Positions 1 to 8,157 of a stretch of DNA of 64,000 bases are shown here, in pieces (position 1 is the stretch's first letter; each line of letters opens with the position of its first letter). The DNA is from Falsiroseomonas sp051433165 (GTDB lineage Bacteria; Pseudomonadota; Alphaproteobacteria; Acetobacterales; Acetobacteraceae), in contig NZ_JBHMFS010000001.1 of assembly GCF_051433165.1 (NCBI RefSeq), positions 310,001 to 374,000 on the forward strand. The letters are read 5' to 3'. Position numbers and translations under genes: made by a program. The notes under the pieces are model-generated. The model had not been told where the DNA came from and did not search any database. It worked only from the letters and a program-made list of their open reading frames with translations.

Positions 1-1
1 T

Positions 2-451
2 GAGATGGAGCTGGTGGTCGCGATCGGCACCGGCGGCGTGGATATCAGCCAGGCGGATGCGCTGAAGCATGTCTGGGGCTATTGCTGCGGCCTGGATATG
101 ACGCGGCGCGATTTGCAGAACGAGGCGAAGAAGACCGGCCGCCCGTGGGACATGGGCAAGGGTTTCGACAAGTCGGCGCCGATGGGCCTGCTGGTGCCGG
201 CCGGCGATTTCGACCCCTCCAAGGGCAAGATCGAGTTGCGGGTGAACGGCAAGGTCACCCAGACCTCGGATCTGTCGAAGCTCATCTGGTCGGTGCCGGA
301 AGTGATCGCCAACCTCTCCGGCCTGGTGCGGCTGGAGCCGGGCGACCTGATCATGACCGGCACGCCGGAAGGCGTGGCCGCCGTGAACAAGGGCGACCTG
401 CTGGAAGGCATGGTCGAGGGCGTCGGCACGGTGACCGTCAAGATCGTCTAA
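2..451 (+). CDS. Fumarylacetoacetate hydrolase family protein, C-terminal part
   Basis: This is the last 149 codons of a gene whose start lies left of the window; the frame is open to the first base. The sequence is typical of the FAH fold of fumarylpyruvate hydrolase and 2-hydroxyhepta-diene-dioate isomerase enzymes. It has a WGYCCGLDMTRRD stretch, a KGFDKSAPMG segment and the near-universal ending LEPGDLIMTGTPEGV. Such enzymes cleave or isomerise the ring-opened dioxo acids of aromatic catabolism using a divalent metal. The metal-binding Glu and Asp residues would partly lie in the missing N-terminal part. Its place beside a catabolic block (isomerases, dehydrogenases, tricarboxylate transporter) fits a lower-pathway role, but the exact substrate cannot be read from the sequence. 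Confidence 0.88.
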   Translation, partial: EMELVVAIGTGGVDISQADALKHVWGYCCGLDMTRRDLQNEAKKTGRPWDMGKGFDKSAPMGLLVPAGDFDPSKGKIELRVNGKVTQTSDLSKLIWSVPEVIANLSGLVRLEPGDLIMTGTPEGVAAVNKGDLLEGMVEGVGTVTVKIV

Positions 452-459
452 GTGATTCC

Positions 460-485
460 CCCTCCCCCGTTCTTACGGGGGAGGG
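460..485 (+). terminator. GC-rich perfect hairpin after FAH gene
   Basis: An 11-bp perfect stem (460-470 pairs with 475-485) with a 4-base loop TCTT sits 8 bases after the stop codon of the FAH gene and before the exonuclease III gene. No T-run follows, so it may be a weak or factor-assisted terminator, or a dispersed palindrome of the kind common in GC-rich alphaproteobacteria. Confidence 0.4.
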
Positions 486-530
486 TCGGGGTGGGGGCAA
501 GCCACCTGACCCAGCTCGAACGCAGGCCGC

Positions 531-1349
531 ATGACCCTTCGCATCGTCACCTGGAACATCAACTCCGTCCGGCTGCGCCTGCCGCTGCTGGCCGATCTCG
601 TCACCGCCCTGGCACCGGACGTGATCTGCTTGCAGGAGACAAAGTGCCCCGACGAATTCTTCCCGCATGAGGGCGTCGCTGCGCTCGGCTACGAACACCG
701 CGCCGTGCGCGGGATGAAGGGCTACAACGGCGTCGCCATCCTCTCGCGCATCCCCTTCACGCGGCGTGACGGCGTGGACCCGGATTGGTGCGCCAAGGGC
801 GATTGCCGACACATCGCGGTGGAGCTGGACGCACCCGGCGGCCCGGTGGAGCTGCATGATTTCTACATCCCCGCCGGCGGCGACATCGCCGACCGGGAGA
901 AGAACATCAAATTCGCCCACAAGCTGGATTTTGTCGCGGAGGCCACCGCCTGGTCCGCCGCGCGCCATGCCGCCGGTGGATTTCGCCGTGCCGTGCTGGT
1001 CGGCGATCTGAACATCGCGCCGCTGGAGCATGATGTCTGGTCGCACAAGCAGTTGCTCGACGTCGTCTCCCACACGCCGATCGAGACGCAGGCGCTGACG
1101 GCGATGATGCAGGCGGGCGGCTGGCACGATGCGCTGCGGCATTTCGTCCCGGCGGACCAGAAGCTGTACACGTGGTGGTCCTATCGCGCGGCGGATTGGC
1201 GGGCCTCGGATCGTGGGCGGCGGCTGGACCATGTATGGGTCTCGCCCGACCTCGCCGGCAGCCTGGTTGGCCATACCGTGCTGAAGGATGCACGCGGCTG
1301 GACCCAGGCATCGGATCATGTGCCGGTGCTGGTGGAGATCGCCGCCTGA
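531..1349 (+). CDS. xthA: Exodeoxyribonuclease III
   Basis: A 272-residue enzyme of the Mg-dependent exonuclease/endonuclease/phosphatase superfamily, acting in base-excision repair as an AP endonuclease and 3'-5' exonuclease. All family motifs are present: TWNINSVR at the N-terminus, the metal ligand Glu in LQETKC, GYNGVAILS, GDLNIAP (Asp and Asn), the RRLDHVWVSP motif and the catalytic His in ASDHVPV near the end. The length is normal for XthA. The ATG at 531 directly precedes the first beta strand, so no earlier start is needed. It is followed after only 15 bases by the TIM-barrel gene and may be co-transcribed with it, though there is no functional link. Confidence 0.95.
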   Translation: MTLRIVTWNINSVRLRLPLLADLVTALAPDVICLQETKCPDEFFPHEGVAALGYEHRAVRGMKGYNGVAILSRIPFTRRDGVDPDWCAKGDCRHIAVELDAPGGPVELHDFYIPAGGDIADREKNIKFAHKLDFVAEATAWSAARHAAGGFRRAVLVGDLNIAPLEHDVWSHKQLLDVVSHTPIETQALTAMMQAGGWHDALRHFVPADQKLYTWWSYRAADWRASDRGRRLDHVWVSPDLAGSLVGHTVLKDARGWTQASDHVPVLVEIAA

Positions 1350-1364
1350 AGGGAGAAACACGCC

Positions 1365-2210
1365 ATGCGGATCGGCATCGATAGCTACTGCTACCACCGC
1401 TATTTCGGCGATTGGTATGAGGGGCTGCAACGCGACCCCGGCCGCCGCATCGACGTGTTCGACTTTCTCGACATCGCGCAGGGCCACGGTGTGGAAGGCG
1501 TTTCGCTGGAGGCCGTGTACATCCCGGAAGATGACGCGACGCTCGGCCGGCTGGCGGATCGTGTGGCGGAACTCGGCATGGAGCCGGTCTGGGCCTGGGG
1601 GCATCCGGATGGGCTGCGCTCCGGCACCGACGAAGCGGCCGCCGAGGATCTGCTGCGCCATATCGGCATCGCGAAGCGCGTCGGCGCCACGGTGATGCGG
1701 ATCTGCGCCGGCAGCCGCCGCACGCGCCCGCTCGATTGGGCGCAGCACAAGGGAAAACTCGTCCCGATGCTGCAACCCTTGGCGGAGGCGGCGGCGCGGC
1801 AGGGCGTGGTGCTGGCGGTGGAGAACCACATCGATCTGCTGGCGGATGAGATGGTGGAGATCATGCAGGCGGTGGACAGCCCCGGCCTCGGCGTCTGCCT
1901 GGATACCGCGAACAATTTGCGGATGTTCGAGGAGCCGGTGGCGGTGGCGGCGAAGCTGGCGCCCTATACCCGTGCCACGCATGTGAAGAACATCACCACC
2001 CAGCGCGGCGACCCGCGCAGCTTCGCCTTCTGGCCGAGCGTGCCGCTGGATGTGGGGCTGGTGGATATCGAGGCGGTGCTCGGCCATCTGCGCGCCGCGC
2101 ACTATACGGGGTTGCTGGCGCTGGAGATCGACTACCTCGCCCCCGCCTATGGCGAGGAGGAGGAACCGCAGATCGCGCGCAGTTTAAAGTGGTTGCGCAG
2201 CGTGGTGTGA
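1365..2210 (+). CDS. Sugar phosphate isomerase/epimerase family TIM-barrel protein
   Basis: A 281-residue protein of the xylose-isomerase-like (AP endonuclease 2) TIM-barrel superfamily. Visible hallmarks are the N-terminal IGIDSYCYHRYFGDW, an EAVYIPEDD strand end, LAVENHIDLLADEM with the metal-ligand Glu, GVCLDTANNLRM with the Asp ligand, THVKNI with the His ligand, and a final LALEIDYL Glu. This four-ligand set is that of divalent-metal isomerases, epimerases and 3-dehydroshikimate-dehydratase-like enzymes. The start at 1365 has an AGGGAG ribosome site upstream. Its 3' end overlaps the convergent gene of a distant relative by 27 bp. The substrate is not determinable; the nearby shikimate-dehydrogenase-like gene makes an alicyclic or sugar acid plausible. 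Confidence 0.85.
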   Translation: MRIGIDSYCYHRYFGDWYEGLQRDPGRRIDVFDFLDIAQGHGVEGVSLEAVYIPEDDATLGRLADRVAELGMEPVWAWGHPDGLRSGTDEAAAEDLLRHIGIAKRVGATVMRICAGSRRTRPLDWAQHKGKLVPMLQPLAEAAARQGVVLAVENHIDLLADEMVEIMQAVDSPGLGVCLDTANNLRMFEEPVAVAAKLAPYTRATHVKNITTQRGDPRSFAFWPSVPLDVGLVDIEAVLGHLRAAHYTGLLALEIDYLAPAYGEEEEPQIARSLKWLRSVV

Positions 2211-3008
2211 CAGGAAGGCCCGCGCCTCCCGCACCATCGACACGCCGCGCGCCCGCGCCGGGACGCGCAGCGCCAGCGCCGCCTCCGGCACCTCCAGGCT
2301 GATCGGCAGATGCGCCGGCATGGCGCGGATCAGAGCCGCCAGGTCCAGCCCGCCCTGGCCTGGCCGCAGCCGTTCGGCGCGGGCCTGGTGCAGCAGATCC
2401 TCCAGGCTGGCGGGCTGCGCGGCGGGGGCGTCGCAGAGTTGCCAGTAGTGCAACCAGTCCGGGCGAATCGTGGCGAGGTCCGCCAGCGTGCTGCCGCTGC
2501 GGTCGAAGTGGATCGGGTCCACCAGGATGCCGGCATTCGGCCGCTCCACCTGCGCCAGCAGCGCCACCGCCGCCCGCACATCCGGCACCGCGGTCCAGGG
2601 CATGAATTCGAGGTCCGCCGTCAGGCCATAGGGTGCGGCGGCGTCGCAGAAGCGGGCGTAGCTGTCGGCGAGCCGCGCCGGTTCCTTGTCATAGGCCGCG
2701 ACCAGGATGGCCTTGGCGCCGAGCCTGGCGCCGGTTTCGAAGAAGGATGTGAAGGCGGCGATATCGGTCTCCGGCTCAATGCGGACAATCTCGATGTCGA
2801 AGACCTGCACGCCGGTATCCGCGATGCGCCGCAGCGTTTCCCGCAGCAGCGGCGCATCCGTCATCAGCGGGTAGAAGGGCGTGTCCGGCAGCACCGGGAT
2901 CATGCGGATGCCGACGCAATCGGCGCCGGCCTCCGCGGCGATGGAGATCAACTCCGGCGGTGGTGTCTCCATCAATGTGAGCTGGGCGAGGCCGAGGCGA
3001 TGCGTCAT
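2184..3008 (-). CDS. Sugar phosphate isomerase/epimerase family TIM-barrel protein
   Basis: A 274-residue xylose-isomerase-like TIM barrel starting MTHRLGLAQLTLM. Motifs include ADCVGIRMIP, VFDIEIVRIEPETD, the LEFMPWTAVPD metal-Glu region, GILVDPIHFDRSG with the Asp/His ligands, and a C-terminal ISLEVPE Glu. Its start codon overlaps the stop codon of the upstream FAD dehydrogenase by ATGA (3005-3008), so it is the last gene of a translationally coupled operon iclR - dehydrogenase - isomerase on the minus strand. It is only distantly similar to the convergent TIM barrel next to it, so the pair probably handles different intermediates. Family assignment is firm, the reaction is unknown. Confidence 0.84.
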   Translation of the reverse strand: MTHRLGLAQLTLMETPPPELISIAAEAGADCVGIRMIPVLPDTPFYPLMTDAPLLRETLRRIADTGVQVFDIEIVRIEPETDIAAFTSFFETGARLGAKAILVAAYDKEPARLADSYARFCDAAAPYGLTADLEFMPWTAVPDVRAAVALLAQVERPNAGILVDPIHFDRSGSTLADLATIRPDWLHYWQLCDAPAAQPASLEDLLHQARAERLRPGQGGLDLAALIRAMPAHLPISLEVPEAALALRVPARARGVSMVREARAFLSHHAAQPL

Positions 3009-4681
3009 GTCTCGATCCCCGCGAGTCGGCGGCCGGCGATCCAGCCAAAGGTCATGGCGGGGCCGAGGGTGATGCCGCCGGCGGGATAATGCCCGCCCAT
3101 CATGCTCGCCATGTCGTTGCCCACGGCGGTGAGGCCCGGGATCTGCGCGCCCGCCGCATCCAGCACCCGCGCCGCCGCATCCGTCCGCAGCCCGGCGAAG
3201 GTGCCGAGGCTGCCGGGCACGATCTTCACGGCGTAGAAGGGGCCGCGGTCGATCGGCGCGTTGCAGCGCCCGGCTTCGCCCTGCATGCGTTCATAGGGCG
3301 TGGAACCGCGGCCGAATTCCGGGTCCTCGCCGTTCCTGGCCGGGCCGTTGTAGCGCGCGACGGTGGCCTCCAGCGCCGCGCCATCGATGCCGCAGGCGGC
3401 GGCCAGTTCCGCCAGGCTCGCGCCGCGTTGCAGATAGCCGGAGCGCAGATGCGCGCCGATCGGCAGCGGTGCCGGCTTGACGAAGCCGAGGCCGTAGCGG
3501 CGCAGGAATCGGTGGTCGCAAATCAGCCAGCAGCACACTTCCTCCGGCGGCTGCACCGCGGCGAACAGGCCGCGCATCATGTCGTGATAGGCGCGCGCCT
3601 CATTGGTGAAGCGCACACCGCGCGCGGTGACGGCGATGACGCCCGGCTTGCCGCGCTCCACCAGATGCGGGAAGTGGCCCGCCGTCCCATCGGCATGCGG
3701 CACGCGGGAGACAGGCGCCCAGGCGCCGGCATCCGGGAAATCCCGCGCCACGGCGCCGCCCGCGGACTCCCCCAGCCGCAGCCCATCGCCCGCATTGCCG
3801 CGCGGTGCGGCGGAGAAATGCGCGCCGTTCGGGGCATGCGGGAACATGGCGCGGATGCGGTCCGCCTCATGCGGGAAGCCGCCACAGGCCAGCACCACGC
3901 CGCATCGCGCGGTGACGGGCACGGCCACGCCGCCACGCCGCAACACGGCGCCACGCACCGCGCCATCCTGCATCAGCAGGCCTTCCGCGGGCGCCGATTC
4001 CCACAGCGCCACGCCGAGATCCTGGGCGGATTTCAGCAGCCTCGCGGCCAGCGCATTGCCGTTCACCAGATGCATCCCGCGCCCATGACGCAGCCGGTCC
4101 CAGCCATGCCGCACCAGGCGCCGCGCCGCATGCAGGGCGGATCGCGGGGAGCGTGTCGCCGTCATGAAGCGCCGCAGATCCTCGCCGGAGGCGATGCCCA
4201 TGCCGGCCAGGCTGAGCTCCGCCAATGGCGGCCGCAGCCGCTGCACCAGCGGCCCGAGCGCCCGGCCATCGAAGGGCGCGGCGCAGACGGAACGCCCGCC
4301 GGTTGCCGCCCCCGGCGTGTCGCCATGGAAATCCGGGATGGCATTGCCGGCAATGAACTGCACCGCGGTGTGGTCCGCGAAGAATTCCACCATGCGCGGC
4401 GCCGCGTGCAGGAAGGCCTTCACCTTCGCCGCGTCGAACTGGTTGCCGAGTTCGTGCCGCAGATAGGTTCGTGGCTCGGACACATCCTCGATGATGCCAG
4501 CGGCGATGGCGAGCGGGTTGCGCGGCACCCACATCCAGCCGCCGGACCAGGCGGTGGTGCCGCCGAACACCGGCGCCTTCTCCGCCACCACCACGCGCAG
4601 CCCGTGGAAGGCCGCCGTCACCGCCGTGGCCAGCCCGCCGGCGCCGGAGCCGATGACGAGCACGTCGCAATCCTCACTCAT
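3005..4681 (-). CDS. KstD-like FAD-dependent dehydrogenase (FAD_binding_2 family)
   Basis: A 558-residue flavoprotein. The N-terminus carries the Rossmann dinucleotide motif IGSGAGGLATAV followed by VVVAEKAPVFGGTTAWSGG, and the C-terminus has the second FAD contact HYPAGGITLGPAMTFGW. This layout is that of the fumarate reductase / 3-ketosteroid delta1-dehydrogenase superfamily, which introduces C=C bonds next to a carbonyl or carboxylate. It is a paralogue of the protein at 6296-7993. It lies between iclR and a TIM-barrel isomerase with 4-bp ATGA overlaps on both sides, so expression is coupled to the regulator. The substrate is unknown; steroid, quinate-like or cyclic carboxylate are possible. 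There is no signal peptide, so it should be cytoplasmic. Confidence 0.86.
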   Translation of the reverse strand: MSEDCDVLVIGSGAGGLATAVTAAFHGLRVVVAEKAPVFGGTTAWSGGWMWVPRNPLAIAAGIIEDVSEPRTYLRHELGNQFDAAKVKAFLHAAPRMVEFFADHTAVQFIAGNAIPDFHGDTPGAATGGRSVCAAPFDGRALGPLVQRLRPPLAELSLAGMGIASGEDLRRFMTATRSPRSALHAARRLVRHGWDRLRHGRGMHLVNGNALAARLLKSAQDLGVALWESAPAEGLLMQDGAVRGAVLRRGGVAVPVTARCGVVLACGGFPHEADRIRAMFPHAPNGAHFSAAPRGNAGDGLRLGESAGGAVARDFPDAGAWAPVSRVPHADGTAGHFPHLVERGKPGVIAVTARGVRFTNEARAYHDMMRGLFAAVQPPEEVCCWLICDHRFLRRYGLGFVKPAPLPIGAHLRSGYLQRGASLAELAAACGIDGAALEATVARYNGPARNGEDPEFGRGSTPYERMQGEAGRCNAPIDRGPFYAVKIVPGSLGTFAGLRTDAAARVLDAAGAQIPGLTAVGNDMASMMGGHYPAGGITLGPAMTFGWIAGRRLAGIET

Positions 4682-5460
4682 GGCGCGGCGCGCAGCAGCG
4701 GGGAGGCATGGCTCGCCTGCGCCAGTTCCGCCGCCGCCACCAGCAGCGCCGGCCCCAGCGCCGCCATGCGCGCGGCATCGAGGCGGGAGGCCGGGCCGGC
4801 GATGCTGACCACGCCGATCGCCTGGCCCGGCGGCGCACGCACCACGGCGGCGAGGGCGGCGGTGCCCGGCGCACTGCTTTCGGTGACGCAGGCAAACCCT
4901 TGCCGCCGCGCCTCCTCCAGCCGCGCCAGCAGGGCGGGCACGTCGCGCGGCGCCTGGGGGCCGAGCTGCGCGGCCTCGCCGAAACCCTGCGCGGTGACAA
5001 GGGCCAGCGCCTCCGCCTCCGGCAGCGTCGCCAGCCAGGCCTGGCCATTGGCGGTGGAGGCCAGATGCGCTTCCGCGCCATTGTCGGGGTCGTAGCGCAG
5101 CCCGGACCGCGCGCCCTGCGCCTTGGCCACCCAGACCAGGCGGCCGTCGCGTATGACGCCGAGGCGAACCAGTTCCCCGGTTTCCGTCGCCAGGCGGTCC
5201 AGCACCGGCTGGGCGATGTCCGGGATGCCGGATTCCGCCAGGAAGGTCAGGCCGAGGCTCACCAGCTTCAGGCTGAGCGCATAGGGCCCGCCATCCTGGC
5301 CCTGGCGGACATAGCCCTGCCGCGCCAGCTCCGTCAGCAGCCGGTGCGCGGCGCTGCGCGGCATCGCCAGCCGGTCCGCCAGCACCGCCAGCGGCAGACC
5401 CTCCGGCGCACGGGACAGCGCCTCCAGCAGCCGCAGGGACCGGGCGAGCACGGTGGTCAT
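4678..5460 (-). CDS. IclR family transcriptional regulator
   Basis: A 260-residue regulator. Residues 1-60 form the winged helix-turn-helix (LPLAVLADRLAMPRSAAHRLL), and the remainder is the IclR effector-binding domain with its GxxRLGVIRDGRLVWVAK core and the C-terminal GVVSIAGPASRL strand. IclR proteins bind small organic acids and control adjacent catabolic operons. The gene is the first of a minus-strand operon with the FAD dehydrogenase and TIM barrel, and is divergent, by only 44 bp, from the shikimate-dehydrogenase-like gene. A palindrome resembling IclR operators is at 8031-8054 in front of the second dehydrogenase and the transporter, which suggests that this regulator controls the whole block. 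Confidence 0.92.
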   Translation of the reverse strand: MTTVLARSLRLLEALSRAPEGLPLAVLADRLAMPRSAAHRLLTELARQGYVRQGQDGGPYALSLKLVSLGLTFLAESGIPDIAQPVLDRLATETGELVRLGVIRDGRLVWVAKAQGARSGLRYDPDNGAEAHLASTANGQAWLATLPEAEALALVTAQGFGEAAQLGPQAPRDVPALLARLEEARRQGFACVTESSAPGTAALAAVVRAPPGQAIGVVSIAGPASRLDAARMAALGPALLVAAAELAQASHASPLLRAAP

Positions 5461-5504
5461 GGCGCGCGCGCCGTGGCTAGCTGCGGGGACAGGAGGAAAC
5501 CAAC

Positions 5505-6299
5505 ATGCTCGAAGCCCTCAGCGGTGCCACGCGGCTTTTCATCATCATCGGTGACCCGATCGCGCAGGTGCAGTCGCCCGGCGGCATCACGCGGGATTTC
5601 GCGGCACGGGCGCGCGATGCGGTGCTGGTGCCGGCGCAGGTTTCGGTGGCGGCGATGGATGATTTCATCCGGGGCGTGTCGCTGGCCGGGAACCTGGATG
5701 GCATCGTCGTGACGGTGCCGCATAAATTCAGCGCCTTCGCCCATTGCGCCAGCACCACGGATCGCGCGGGCTTCCTGCAATCGGTGAACATCATGCGCCG
5801 CAACGCGGATGGCACCTGGCATGGCGACATGACGGATGGCGTCGCCTTCGTCGGCGGCATCCGCCAGGCCGGCTGCGTGCCGGAGGGCAAGCGCGCCCTG
5901 ATGGTCGGCGCGGGCGGCGCCGGCACCGCCATCGCGCTGGCGCTGCTGGAAGCGGGCGTGTCGGAACTCGCGATCCATGATGCCGATACGGCGCGGCGGG
6001 ACCGTCTGCTGGGGCGCCTTGCCGGGCGTGGCGCGGCGAAGCTGGTGGCGGGCAGCGATGATCCCACCGGCTACGATCTGATCGCCAACGCCACGCCGGC
6101 CGGCATGAAGCCCGGCGATGCGCTGCCGCTGCGTGCGGATCGGCTGACGCCGGCGATGTTCGTGGGTGAGGTCATCACCAGCCCGGAGGTCACGCCCCTG
6201 CTCACCGCCGCCCGCGCGCTGGGCTGCGGCACACAGACCGGCATCGGCATGTTCGCCGCCGGCCGCTCCATGATGGTGGATTTCCTGCTGCATACCTAA
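5505..6299 (+). CDS. Shikimate dehydrogenase-like protein (AroE family)
   Basis: A 264-residue AroE/YdiB-family oxidoreductase. The N-terminal substrate domain has GDPIAQVQSP, which aligns with GDPIAHSxSP of AroE but lacks the first of the two substrate-contact serines, VTVPHK with the catalytic Lys, and DMTDGVAF with the catalytic Asp. The NADP domain has MVGAGGAGTAIALALLEAG. The C-terminal Gln region is TQTGIGMFAAGRSMM. The altered serine motif and the catabolic context suggest a quinate/shikimate-like acid dehydrogenase of a degradative pathway rather than the housekeeping enzyme. An AGGAGG ribosome site lies 8 bases before the ATG. The stop overlaps the convergent FAD dehydrogenase by 4 bp. 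Confidence 0.85.
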   Translation: MLEALSGATRLFIIIGDPIAQVQSPGGITRDFAARARDAVLVPAQVSVAAMDDFIRGVSLAGNLDGIVVTVPHKFSAFAHCASTTDRAGFLQSVNIMRRNADGTWHGDMTDGVAFVGGIRQAGCVPEGKRALMVGAGGAGTAIALALLEAGVSELAIHDADTARRDRLLGRLAGRGAAKLVAGSDDPTGYDLIANATPAGMKPGDALPLRADRLTPAMFVGEVITSPEVTPLLTAARALGCGTQTGIGMFAAGRSMMVDFLLHT

Positions 6300-7993
6300 C
6301 CCTGAGCCGCATGGCGCGCGGCGAGGAAGCCGAAGGTGATCCCGGGCCCGATGGTAATGCCCGGCCCGGGATAGGCGCCGCCCATGATCGAATGCATGTC
6401 GTTGCCCACGGCATAGAGGCCGCCGATCGGCTGGTTCGCCTCATCCAGCACCTGCGCGTGGACATCCGTGACCAGCCCGGTCGCCGCGCCGATATCGCCG
6501 GGCAGCAAGCGCACCGCGTAGAAGGGCGGCATGGCGATGGGGCCGAGATTGGGGTTCGGCTGCTGCGCGGCATCGCCATTGGCGCGGTGATAGGCGGTGC
6601 TGCCGCGGCCGAATTCGGGGTCTTCCCCGCTTGCGGCGTAGCGGTTCATCGTCGCCACGGTCTGCGCCAGCCCGGCCGCCTCCACGCCGAGCTTTGCCGC
6701 CAGCGCCTCCAGCGTCGGCGCTTCGGTCAGGTAGCCATCCGCAAGGTAAGGCGCCAGGCCGCTTCCGCCGGGGCGCACCATGCCCAGGCCGTATTTCCGC
6801 AGCGCAACTGCATCCGCGACCAGGAAGCAGGGAATGGTCGGCACCGTGGCGTGGCTGGCAAACATGGCGCGGGCGAACAGGTGGTAGCTGGTCGCCTCAT
6901 TGACGAAGCGGCGGCCGGCGGCATTGACGGCGACGGTGCCGGGCTTGCCGCGGTCCAGCACGAAATGCGGGAAGACGGCGGTGCTGCCATCGGCGCGGGT
7001 CCGGGTGGAGACCGGCGCCCAGAAGGCGTTGTCCATCCCGCCCTCCCCGTAGCGGGCGCCGATGGCGAGCGCCAAATCGTGCATCTCCCCGGTATGGCCG
7101 GGGGCGGCGGGGCTGTGGGCGGGGGTCGGCGTGTGCAGCATCTCCGCCCGCCGTGTCGGGTGCCGGCCGAAGCCGCCGGTGGCCAGCACTACGCCGCGCC
7201 GCGTTCGCACCTGCCGCCTTGTGCCGTGCTGGTGCAGCATCAGGCCGGTGATTCGGGCGCCGTCGCGCAGCAGGGCTTCCGTCTTCGTCTCGGTCAGCAT
7301 GTCCACGCCGCGCCGCGCCAGCTCATGCAGCAGCCGTCCGACCAGCGCATTGCCCATCACCAGCCGCGTGCCGCGCCTGTGGCGCAGCCGGTCCGACGCA
7401 TGGCGCGTCAGCAGGCCGAGCGCGTGGCGGGCGGAGCGCCAGGATTTCCGCAGGCCGAGCAGATGGCCGATATCGTCGCGGTCCACCATCATGCCGCCAA
7501 GAATGGTGAACTCCGGGATCGGCGGTCGCAGCAGCGGGAATAGCGTGCCGAGCTTGCGGCCATCGAAGGGCAGCGGCTCCAGCGCCCGGCCGCGCAGCGT
7601 CGCCCCGGGGATTTCCTGGATGTAGTCCGGGTGCAGCGGGCGGGCGCGGAATTTGACCTGTGTCTCCGCCTCCAGCCGGGCGATGGCCTGCGGGCCGGCA
7701 TCCAGGAAGGCCTGGCGCAGCGCCCGGCTGGCATGATTGCCCACGGCGTGGTCGAGGAATTCGGCCGCCTGGGCGGGGCTGTCGCCTTCCACGGCGTGCT
7801 GCGTGTTGGGAATCCAGGTGGTGGCGGCGGACAGCGCGGTGGTGCCGCCCAGGAATTCCGTGCGCTCCACCAGCAGCACGCGCAGCCCATCCAGCGCCGC
7901 GAACAGCGCCGCCGCCATGCCGGCACCGCCGGCGCCGAGCACGATGAGGTCGTACTCCGCATCCTCCGGCAACTGGCCGAGAGCCTGGTGCAT
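6296..7993 (-). CDS. KstD-like FAD-dependent dehydrogenase (second paralogue)
   Basis: A 565-residue flavoprotein with IVLGAGGAGMAAALFAA near the N-terminus, VERTEFLGGTTALSAATTW, and the C-terminal GGAYPGPGITIGPGITFGF that is diagnostic for 3-ketosteroid-delta1-dehydrogenase-like enzymes. It aligns along its whole length with the protein at 3005-4681 (for example SWRSARHALGLLTRHASDRL against SPRSALHAARRLVRHGWDRL), so the two arose by duplication. The gene faces away from the Bug/TctC gene across a 164-bp region containing an IclR-type palindrome whose nearest half-site is 38 bp from this start. It probably introduces a double bond into a cyclic acid imported by the transporter; the substrate is not known. 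Confidence 0.86.
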   Translation of the reverse strand: MHQALGQLPEDAEYDLIVLGAGGAGMAAALFAALDGLRVLLVERTEFLGGTTALSAATTWIPNTQHAVEGDSPAQAAEFLDHAVGNHASRALRQAFLDAGPQAIARLEAETQVKFRARPLHPDYIQEIPGATLRGRALEPLPFDGRKLGTLFPLLRPPIPEFTILGGMMVDRDDIGHLLGLRKSWRSARHALGLLTRHASDRLRHRRGTRLVMGNALVGRLLHELARRGVDMLTETKTEALLRDGARITGLMLHQHGTRRQVRTRRGVVLATGGFGRHPTRRAEMLHTPTPAHSPAAPGHTGEMHDLALAIGARYGEGGMDNAFWAPVSTRTRADGSTAVFPHFVLDRGKPGTVAVNAAGRRFVNEATSYHLFARAMFASHATVPTIPCFLVADAVALRKYGLGMVRPGGSGLAPYLADGYLTEAPTLEALAAKLGVEAAGLAQTVATMNRYAASGEDPEFGRGSTAYHRANGDAAQQPNPNLGPIAMPPFYAVRLLPGDIGAATGLVTDVHAQVLDEANQPIGGLYAVGNDMHSIMGGAYPGPGITIGPGITFGFLAARHAAQG

Positions 7994-8030
7994 GCGCTGT
8001 TCCCACCCGATTGCCGGAATCGTTAGGGGG

Positions 8031-8054
8031 TTCCATTCTGGAATGCAATTCCAG
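8031..8054. promoter_or_regulatory. IclR-type palindromic operator in divergent promoter region
   Basis: A perfect 7+7 inverted repeat CTGGAATGCAATTCCAG occupies 8038-8054, and a further half-site TTCCA at 8031-8035 forms a second overlapping palindrome with TGGAA at 8039-8043. The IclR operator consensus is of the form TGGAA-N5-TTCCA, so the match is close. The site lies 38-61 bp upstream of the FAD dehydrogenase start (7993) and about 104 bp upstream of the transporter gene start (8158). It is therefore placed to control both divergent units. Binding by the IclR protein at 4678-5460 is inferred. Confidence 0.55.
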
Positions 8055-8157
8055 TAGCGTGCCGCCGTAGGTGCAGCGCCCCGTCTGGAAAGACGCGGCC
8101 AGCCGTGCCAGCCTGCGTCCAGGAAACGAAGACGCCACCAAAGGGGGGAAAAGAACC

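Noticed and set aside
438..2102. 554-codon open frame on the minus strand opposite xthA and the TIM barrel gene
   Set aside because: Arg/His/Gln-rich composition with no motif, a typical shadow frame in GC-rich DNA; the plus-strand genes have full family motifs.
3089..5095. 668-codon plus-strand open frame opposite the FAD dehydrogenase and iclR
   Set aside because: Shadow frame without motifs; both minus-strand genes are clear and coupled by ATGA overlaps.
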